NCBI GenBank assembly: GCA_034510155.1
Contig: CM067377.1
Location: forward strand, 44,416,437 to 44,480,436
DNA length: 64,000 nucleotides
Reading direction: 5' to 3'
DNA from: Eucriotettix oculatus
Lineage: Eukaryota > Arthropoda > Insecta > Orthoptera > Tetrigidae
In this document: one piece after another, positions 55,645-64,000 of the stretch
Layout: every line of letters begins with the position of its first letter
Position numbering within the stretch: position 1 is the stretch's first letter
Position numbers and translations under genes: made by a program
Notes under the pieces: generated by a model
What the model saw: only the letters and a program-made list of their open reading frames with translations
What the model was told of the DNA's origin: nothing
Database searches by the model: none

Positions 55645-58170
55645 CTACTGCACATCAAATGGCACGCATGGTATTACAAAAAATACCATCAAAAGTATCA
55701 TTAGATATTTCAGTGTAAAAGAGGACCCATTCTTGAGCACATATCATTAGATTTGTCTTTTCCCGTAGTCTGTCGTTCGGAAAAGCAAGGCTTCAAGAAT
55801 ATGTATAGTGGCAAGTGAAGAAGAACAACAACAATAACATAAATTTACTATTGCTCTACCGTTTCAGGTAAATCATAAATTTATTATTGCTCCACCTTTC
55901 ATGTAAATTTATCGTATTTTATTCTGGGTTTTACGAGTTTCATTCATTAATTTTTGCTCTTATAAAATAAAAATAAATTCTTTTATTTTGAATTCATTTG
56001 TCTTTATGGCCGTAATAAATTAGCCGATTATAATGCGATTAACACACAAAGGAGCAAAAACCTATGGTAGGCAATCATTTCGGATTATTTCACGTTTTAT
56101 TAGAAAAAGTATCAATATTATAGGATGTTAGTGACCTTAATGGGACGTACATTGGTAAAATAATATATAACAACTGTCTTATCGTGTTCAAATGTAAATA
56201 CAAGGTAATTTAAGCCTAACGCAAGTGATACAGTTATATCGAAAGCTCTAAATAGTTACAATGTAAGTTAATTTAGAGATTTGAAGTATAATAATAAATC
56301 TTTAGCATAAACCAACCTCTTAAATATAAGTAATCTTGATAGGCCGTAAGTAATGAACAGATTATTGTATGGTTAAAGAGAACGGTGAGTTGTTACGTCC
56401 AGACGACCGCTTTCAGAGATCGATACCAAAACTGAAGGTGAAACTATATGTTACTGTGATATTAATATATATTTTTTTCTTCCAAGAAATCTTTACATTT
56501 TAATAAATTTGAAAAGTAAAATAATTACTAAGCGTAAGATTACAGTTGAAGTAATTAGTATATCATATTAATTATGTAGAAATGGAACAATGCAAGAAAT
56601 TGAGTTTGTTAGAGAGTAAATACTTGAACCGTGTTAAGAATGAGCCGAGTAATCTTCGCGTGTGTCATACTTACATTAAGTTCTGAGTGTACCCCAGCAT
56701 CTGAAACTTTAAGGGTGGGTGTAGTTGTTAACATTTCAAATCTGGTTGCAATTAAGAAAATGTTTAGTATTTCGGTTTTAAAGGTGACTAGATTCGGTTT
56801 TAGAAAATATGTAGCCTATTATAGGAATCGTCTTACAGGTATTGTATTTAAGTCATCGAAAAAATAAATTAAGGAAAATGAATACAAAAGTTGTAACAAG
56901 CTAATTATAAAATTGTAGGTCCGATAAGAAATCAATGTTAATGCACGAAATGCGCAGACACAAATGGGGTTATGCCAATTGAAGTAGAGTGTAAGGAAGA
57001 GCTATTTAATGTTCATTTCCATTCTACTCAACACTTTAATCCTTTATCGTTTCATCGTACGAATATGTTTTGTCGATGTCACAGCAATATTAGTGCAGGA
57101 TCAACTAACAATAAAACTTGATAAAAAAAGCACATACATATTTTACAATTTTTCTTTGAGGTTGCTGAAGTTATTCCTGATCACCGTTGAAGTTGCCTAA
57201 AAGAAATGAAATTGTTACATGTTCTAAAGTTGGAATCTGTCGTAAAGTTATTTTAATTCCTAAGGATTCTTTGATGTTTGTTTTGAGTAAATAAATAATC
57301 TCTTTTTATTCTTCATGAATTTTAATTAAAACATTCATGCGGTTTATTTAACGCTCTCTGTGCAAAGGCAATAAAATTTACCTCAAGACGATATTCAATT
57401 TATTGGTCAGTGTTCATCGACAATAATACCAATTCATTTTTTATCTATTATAAACAGGTGCTAAAGTTAGCTGACTTCGGGCAATGACATGTATTTTCAA
57501 ATGAAAATTGTGGAGTGAAATGCATGACAATCATGACGCTAATAAACTACAACAAGCTGTCACCGACATAATAACCCAGTCAATTAAGTCTCTACTACTT
57601 CGGTGAATAAAAACATTAAATATAATATTCCTGATATTCGATAGTGTATTTTGACAAGGATGTACCTACACTGCGCTTTCAGGATTTGGAAAGTTTCAAC
57701 TAGCAAAGCATCAGAAGCAAAATCGTCAGAAAATGTTGATTAACAATTGCCTTTAGTCAGAGAAAAATATAATATATTTAAACTAATATATATAGTTTAA
57801 ATTTATTTAAAATCTTAATGGTATTTAAATTAAACTATCAAGGACGTTGTGACCCCAGCGAAGTGAAAATCTATATTATTTCTCTATGTTGAAGAAATCA
57901 ATCATGTGACTATTAACTCACAATAAAACTTTAACTACGATGCTGCACAGCGATATCGCAACCAAAGTATTGCATGCATACTTAATATCGCACTTTTATA
58001 AATAAAAGGTTAGTTAAATTTTCATCTGTAACAATTATTAACTGTGGCACACATTTTCACATTCCTAATTTAAATGGATTTTTAATTTTTGAAAATAATA
58101 ATTCAAGAATAGAACAAATGCTTTCAATTGAAACGCAATACTATCTAAATTAAAGATTATGATAGAAAAT
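55645..58170. other. Unique A+T-rich DNA, no gene seen
   Basis: Short frames only (for example 78 codons at 56,631-56,867). No domain, RNA gene or element end was recognised. Confidence 0.5.
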
Positions 58171-58173
58171 TTT

Positions 58174-58246
58174 CTCCACCGGAGTTGAAACAAGGGCCTT
58201 CTTTTAGCTCCCCGTGTTCTGACCATCTGAGCTACCCTGGCCGATT
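58174..58246 (-). mobile_element. tRNA-derived SINE head
   Basis: The minus strand has GGGTAGCTCAGATGGTCAG (A box), then TTGTTTCAACTCCGG (B box), with tRNA spacing. The ends do not pair as an acceptor stem, so it is a SINE rather than a tRNA gene. Confidence 0.6.
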
Positions 58247-58364
58247 TCTTGTCAGGAGTTTAGGTGTTCCCCATTGCATAGATCTCAATTTATCACGGCC
58301 TAATTTTAGGATTTAGGATTGTAAATGTTAAAGACCCGTATGACAAACATATGCGCCAAATTTA

Positions 58365-58445
58365 AAAAAAAATTGATCGTAAGTAGACGTTTCGACCATC
58401 CATTGCGGTTCTTGTCAATAACTAAATCAACTAAATGTATAATAC
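58365..58445 (-). mobile_element. Penelope-like 3' end, inverted
   Basis: The minus strand reads TATTGACAAGAACCGCAATG, GATGGTCGAAACGTCTACTT. This is the 50,830-50,870 sequence (TATTGACAAGGACCGCAATG, GATAGCCGAAACGTCTACTT) with few changes. It is therefore a second copy of that element's 3' end. Confidence 0.75.
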
Positions 58446-58494
58446 AAAAACCATAGTCAAAAGATTAAATTAATTTTATCTTTTTGCTATGTTC

Positions 58495-58590
58495 TTTGTG
58501 ATATATCTTAAGTACATGTAGTTCGCAAGAGATACTTGAAACGTCTGCTTTATCTTTAAGATATTTTAAAAATTTTGTGTATAAGTTAAT
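58495..58590 (+). mobile_element. Penelope-like 3' end, forward
   Basis: ACTTGAAACGTCTGCTTTAT then TTTAAGATATTTTAAAAATT then TTGTGTATAAG parallels the 50,855-50,910 tail. With the inverted copy at 58,365-58,445 it forms a close opposed pair with about 50 bases between. Confidence 0.65.
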
Positions 58591-58599
58591 TTTTTATGT

Positions 58600-61415
58600 G
58601 TAATTTCCGAATTAATATGTGTAAATTGATCATGGAAACGGCTATTTAAAGTTATGAGCCTTAAAAGAGAACTCTCCGATGATTACGAAGTTCACCAGGT
58701 ACAGTGATTAATAAAAATATTTTATAAGTAAATACTAAATGAAAACGATAAATTGTGAATATTAAATTAAAAATCATTGTTCTATTTTATATTGCCTATT
58801 TTAATCTATTTTATTACTTTTCCTAAGAAACCTTTAAATTTAAATTATATACTTTTCTTTGAGAGTAATTCTATTAGAAACGTAACACTCACCAATTGGT
58901 TATTATATACACCAAGACCATAAATCAATTAAATTACGCATGTTAATATTAATACAGTCAGGCAGATTATACAAAAATTAGTTCTTTATTATACTAATGA
59001 GTAACCGCTAATTACTAAAGCATGCGGTCAATAAGTTAAAAATCCCACAATTTATACGATAACCGAAACGCATGAGAGATCTGTTACATCGTACACATTG
59101 GAGTAGTATTCTTTAAATTATTTGGTATGTTGATACGAATTTTTCAATTACACTGCCGGACAATGAAAATAGCTTGCAAAGGGCGACGTACTGCATGGTA
59201 CAGAAACTTTATATGGGTAATAATGGGAATATGTAACAAATTTGAGATTGATGATTAAGTGCCTGAATAATTTGCGTGGGCATGCAGAACATGTACGCCT
59301 GTAAGTTTTTCGTTCACCATCTTAGCGCCAAAACAGTCAAAGATTGTATTGCAGACAACAGACACCCAATAACGATCTAACACAGCCGATATGTGTCGAG
59401 CAACATGCTACAAATAGGATATGTCAGGGAGGTGAGAAGAACATAGATGGTTACTGAGATGAAGTTACTAACCTCGTTTGCCCAGAGGCAGAAATTTGGG
59501 CAGATGGAACAAATCATGAGTCAAATGTCAAATGCTCTATAACCCATGCTTTTTATTCTCCTGCATTCTACTTTATATACGAAATATCGGCAGTGCTTTG
59601 AGATCTAATTAAGCGGTCAAAGGAATATACGAACTCTTTACATTGTTTTCCGTTACGATGCTCTTTAGTTTAGTTCATGCGTGCATCGAACAGAAATACA
59701 TTTGTTGAGTTATGAGCAAAAAGTATATTGGCTTCATCAAGTCATAGACACTCAAAATAGTTTGAACATTCCGTTGATTTTATAAAAAGAATATTATTAA
59801 ACCCCAATATACTTAAAAAATTGGAAATTAAAGAAATATTTCGTTAAACCGTCGTTGGAGTGATTTACTTTAAAATATTTTACACCTCATTTCTCTCCGT
59901 AATCCATTGTGTCATTTATTCCCTTTTATGTCATTTTAAGAGGAGAGAGTCGAAAGTAACTTAAATACGATTCTGCTTCAATGAACTTAAGTCATTTGTT
60001 TGAAAATTAATACACGGGACTAACAAATATAAAAGCCTTCACAAATTCAATTTTTTTCTTCGGTTACTTATTTACAGTCGATTGAACCTTGCCTGATCAC
60101 AACCTAACACTCTTGTTCTAAATTCAAACTTATTACAAAGTATTTGGGTGAGTATAAATTGTATGCCATTTGAAATAGAAAGAAAACACTAATTGTATGA
60201 CTAATACCTTTTTTTAAAATCACTATACATGCGCATTCGAACAAACCAATTGTTTTTAATGTAGTCTACACATGTTTGATAAGATATTAAGGGGTTTGCT
60301 TTAGTTCATTTTATTAAATAATTTTGTTGAACTAAATTTACCGAGCTCCGGAATTCATAGGATCGTTGCTCCACAGGTAGCGGAGGCCTGGAATCACACC
60401 ATCTCTTGAATAACTTTTTGAGGCATTAAGAATTGCCCAGCAGGGTCATAAACATGTGGGGTGGATAAGCTTCGGTCTCAACATTTTACACGTCTGGATT
60501 TTTACCACAGAAAGTGGGATAGCATGGTGCTTGATTTTTTGCGACTTTGGGCGAGTCATGGAACCCCGCATTGAGAACTCAAAAATGTAATATGAATTTC
60601 TATTGGTTAAAGTCTTGGGTAATTCGCTCGGAAAGTAGAAGATCAGACACTTTGAGGTTATTGAAAAAATATTGATTTGTTAGTTGTTGTTAAGGATGGG
60701 TTGTTATTAAGTAATGGTTAAGTTGGGATGAAGAATTCAGAATTGTTGGAGTTGCGGTTCAGATTTTATTGAGTGTTTAAGGGTATTTGTTTAGAAGTAG
60801 TTCATAATATTTCAGCCAGGGCAGTTGTCGAAGGAACGAGAAAGGGGAAGTAAAGAAAGAGATTTAAGTTAGTTTAGTTGTTGAGCGGACGGAAACACCT
60901 GGTGGTAGCAGAGACGAGGTGTCCACACAGATTTCAAAAGCGGCCATCGAGTTCCTGAAGTATTGCCAATAACTCCAAAAGTTCCGGTATTGATTTACCA
61001 ACAAGTTCCGGTGTCGTAGATTGTAATGTACAAAGGAACTATAAATCCCTTAAAACCGTTAACTAAAAACCAACAATTAGTGTTCTAAATAATAAATACC
61101 AGATTTTTAAAAATTAATCAGTTTACTTTGTCTTTATTTAACTTCAATAACAAATTCATTTTATAAAATGCATATTTTCTTTAAAGAGCAGGAAGGTAAG
61201 TTATATTTGTTTCTTTTTCTTAAATATATTAATTTTTTAACTTTATTATTATTTATTTACCCTGCTCTATGAATTTAAAGTATAATCAAAATCCCATTAA
61301 AACATTCCATCAACCATCTGAGGAAGTGTGATGTTATCTCTCCCCTCTTAGTTTGTAGTTCATTGACTACCTGATAGTTTTTTCGTTCATGATAAAATGT
61401 ATAGACTCATCCGAA
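58600..61415. other. Unique A+T-rich DNA, no gene seen
   Basis: A CACTGCCGGACAATGAAAAT block preceded by TA at 59,151-59,172 vaguely resembles a Tc1/mariner terminal repeat. No opposite end was found. Otherwise nothing was recognised. Confidence 0.45.
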
Positions 61416-61419
61416 TATG

Positions 61420-61855
61420 GTGGTTGCTGCGAAGTATATACAAGTTTGGTTGATTGGGATCTCGTCCATCTTTCTTTTCGGTCCTCAACACGTTCTTTGA
61501 CGCCAGGGAACAACGAGGATACTGTATTATCTTTTGTCATAGCGGAACCGCAATTTTGTCGAATAACAAGCCCGCGCCCATGGCCGAGGTAATTAAAAGC
61601 AAGGACTGCGTGAAGGCAGGTGGTCAATTGAGCGGCCTTTTCTTAGCCCTCTGTGTACTGGCGCGGGGGAGGCGTCACGCTCGTCGTCATGACAACGTGA
61701 TGAAGCGATGTTTACCTTCCATCTAGCCAGGGATCGAACACAAACATCGCAACCGCCGCGAGTCGCCTGCAACCATGGAAGACATGCAAATGCGGCTCGT
61801 CTTCCACGAACTGGACGTCACTGCAAAAAAATGTGTTATCACCCCTCAACGCACG
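61420..61855. promoter_or_regulatory. G+C-rich island with octamer and homeodomain-type sites
   Basis: A unique G+C-rich block includes GAGGTAATTAAAAG (61,585-61,598), TGTTTAC (FOX-type) near 61,709 and ATGCAAAT at 61,784-61,791. Frames of 67-90 codons on + and 86 on - have no domain. A regulatory role is inferred from composition and motif density. Confidence 0.35.
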
Positions 61856-62038
61856 TAAGTTTTAAATATTGTAATAAGATTCACTTCCCCTTCTGTACGA
61901 GTTGCAAGTGTCCATTTTTAAGAGCCCTTAAACCGGTGAGTTTTAAATGAAGAAATTTTGATAGCTATCGTATTTTACTATTTTATTTTCCAATTTTCTG
62001 TTTGGCAATAAATAGCATAAATACTTTGACTTGAAGTA

Positions 62039-62432
62039 TGATCAGCAGGAATTTGTTTCCCTATTCATAAACATAAATTTAGTTTTAAAATGTGTTGATA
62101 ACAGAGTAGTAACATTATTGGAATTGTCAATTAGGTATTGAACTTTCTCAGTGATAAGAGCAATGAAGGTAAACAGAGATATATGGGAAAGAAGAAACAA
62201 GGAAAAACGAGTAATTTAAAACCTTTTTGTTAGATTTTATACAGTTTAACGATTTTATAGTTGCCTTAAAAATAAAACACAATTGCATTTTACCATTTTA
62301 ACTTTCATTGTTCTTATCACTGAGACAGTGTAACACCTGATTGACAATTCCAATAATGTTACTACTCTATTATCAACAAAGTTTAAAAACAAGTTTCTGT
62401 GTACGAATAGGGAAACAAACTCCTGATGATCA
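62039..62432. repeat. Inverted repeat, two ~131-bp arms
   Basis: The left arm (62,039-62,169) and right arm (62,302-62,432) are reverse complements. Landmarks are TAGTAACATTATTGGAATTG then TCAAT on the left and ATTGACAATTCC then AATAATGTTACTA on the right. The spacer is about 132 bases. It could be a fold-back MITE or two opposite repeat copies. The 111-codon minus frame across the right arm has no domain. Confidence 0.8.
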
Positions 62433-62434
62433 TA

Positions 62435-64000
62435 GCTAAAATAAAAGTATATTTTCAATTCCCTTAATATACTATTACTGTTTCGGGATGACCCTAACAT
62501 ATTCTCATACCTAATAAAAACATAGCACATTAGTTCAGCGTCCAGAACTTCAAAAAAAAATTGCACTCCTCGTACAATTGAATGCATCACGTTTGTTACA
62601 AGTGAATCCAGATGAATTTTCTGTTTATGTGACTGAGAGCTTTAACGAAACCGAGCCAGTACTTGAATCTGTATTAGATCTTCTACATTTTTTGACTCTG
62701 AAATAAATTCCAACAGACCAAATCTGGCCACTCCTGCGGAAATAAAATTATCCAACGTTGCTCCGTGTGGCACTGCTATTTCAAAAAAGAAATAGAGAAA
62801 CAGAACGACCAACAATTGCAGCTGAATGGCAATCACCAAATACTCGCCAGACATAGGCAAACTCATTGCAGAGGGGAAAAATGATCATTCAAATTGATTT
62901 TTTCGCTAATTCTGTATAAAATTAATTTGTGAATTTCTAGAATTAAAGTATTAAGGACAGCACAAGAGTTGAAAGTTAAAATATAAATGTAATTACAGAC
63001 CGTTTGTATTCTATTTTATAAAATAAAAATTTGTTAACTTAAAAAATAATTTCTTTAAGCTTTGGGAAGGCGTTGAAGAAGTGTGAGAAGAATTAACTAC
63101 CAATCACATTTCTAAACGTTACCGTATTGACTAGGTTGGCGGACCTTGTTCTAGAGGTTACTCTCTTTTGTCAAGTCTCCAATCGACATTTAAGAGGAGT
63201 TATAATATCTAAAATAATAAGATAATAACCAATTCGACGTATGCAGTTCAAAACTATTTCATATTTTAAACGATATGTCAAATTTGACCGATAATTAAAT
63301 AATAAACCCAACTATATGGAGACACCCTTCAAATTTTAGCAGAAAAGTAATTCTTTATCCAAAGGAAAATAAGTCTCTTTGTAAGAGCGTGTTTTTCAAT
63401 GACAGCAAGCTGAAAAATATTTTTTTACGTATTTATTTCTACCAAAATTGTTAAGTGGCACATCATTATTTCAAAACTTCTGAAATGTCCTTAAATTATA
63501 TTTTCTGATTTCATGTGAACTTCGATTGTTTATTTCCATTAACACCTGTTTGACGCTTATTTTCAAATCCCTCAGTTCAAGGGAAACAGTCCTTTGAAAC
63601 CTGCTCTTTCTTCTAGATTAATCCTGGATTTTAGCAACTCAAGTAAATTCTCACGAAAATTACCGGAATCGTCTTTAATAGGTCACTAAGGACGTGACGT
63701 ATCGCAATTTATTCAATTCCGTTTCAGACGAAACTGGCTTATCAAGGAATAAAATTATTCTTAAATTTAACAATAAAGATTTTTTTGTATTTTTATAATG
63801 AAATATCTTATTTCTTACTTTCTGGCTACTGTATTTATTTCGTAATCAACAAAATGTTCGATAATTATTTAAGGGTAACAGCGCTTGATTGGACAAACTG
63901 TTGGGTCCTTAACCTAGCGATTGCTGAAGTCTTGTATTAAGAAACTGTAGCGACATGCATTGAAGTGCAAAGAGTAGCGGAGAAAAAGAACTTCAGTGGC
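62435..64000. other. Unique A+T-rich DNA, no gene seen
   Basis: Short frames only; nothing recognised up to the window end. Confidence 0.5.

Noticed and set aside
58174..58246. Possible true tRNA gene on the minus strand
   Set aside because: A and B boxes are good, but the 5' and 3' ends do not form an acceptor stem, so it was called a SINE head.
59151..59172. Tc1/mariner-like terminal repeat
   Set aside because: No opposite inverted end or transposase remnant was found within several kilobases.
1..64000. CRISPR arrays, bacterial operons or a bacterial/viral origin
   Set aside because: No regularly spaced direct repeats and no long tightly packed genes are present. The retroelements are eukaryotic and the gene density is far too low.

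Overview
This is eukaryotic nuclear DNA, A+T-rich (about two thirds by eye). I find no convincing host gene. Most open reading frames are short and have no recognisable domain; those with domain signal belong to decayed retroelements. The mix of Jockey-type and other LINEs, Penelope-like elements, tRNA-derived SINEs and inverted-terminal-repeat DNA transposons, spread through long unique A+T-rich DNA, fits a large-genome arthropod. My best guess is an insect, possibly a polyneopteran (cockroach, termite, stick insect or orthopteran type). The species cannot be named from the sequence alone.

Layout. 0-9 kb: unique A+T-rich DNA, two related SINE copies, a decayed LINE (5.75-6.55 kb) and two G+C-rich islands. 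9-17 kb: three fragments of one endonuclease/RT-type LINE family (two lie here, the third at 27 kb), a 5'-truncated Jockey-like LINE with poly-A end (11.5-12.7 kb), two copies of an unnamed dispersed repeat, and two G+C-rich islands, one with three abutting AGGTC half-sites. 17-36 kb: the right end of a DNA transposon, a second LINE family with its 3' tail (18.7-19.8 kb), several tRNA-like SINEs, a second fragment of the Jockey-like LINE (32.8-33.1 kb), and G+C-rich islands. 36-45 kb: the densest mobile-element zone. It holds an inverted-repeat element at 37.2 kb, a 1.4-kb DNA transposon (40.36-41.79 kb) that contains two nested insertions, and a Penelope-like element with a GIY-YIG remnant split by a second palindromic insertion. 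45-64 kb: mostly unique DNA with one further Penelope-like RT/GIY-YIG pseudogene (50.0-50.9 kb), an inverted pair of its 3' ends (58.4-58.6 kb), a 131-bp inverted repeat at 62 kb and G+C-rich islands.

The most interesting structures are two small palindromic insertions at 41,541-41,754 and 42,387-42,551. Each is flanked by a 13-bp target-site duplication. They share an end sequence and carry a hammerhead-ribozyme-like core (CTGAAGA ... GAAAC in the second). The second is a perfect 45-bp inverted repeat enclosing that core, which is the geometry of a type I hammerhead with a very long stem I. Similar GAAAC-type signatures recur at several other places, most next to Penelope-like remnants.

The G+C-rich islands, spaced every few kilobases, look like candidate conserved non-coding or regulatory elements. 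That would suit an intergenic desert or a giant intron, but it is an inference needing comparative data.
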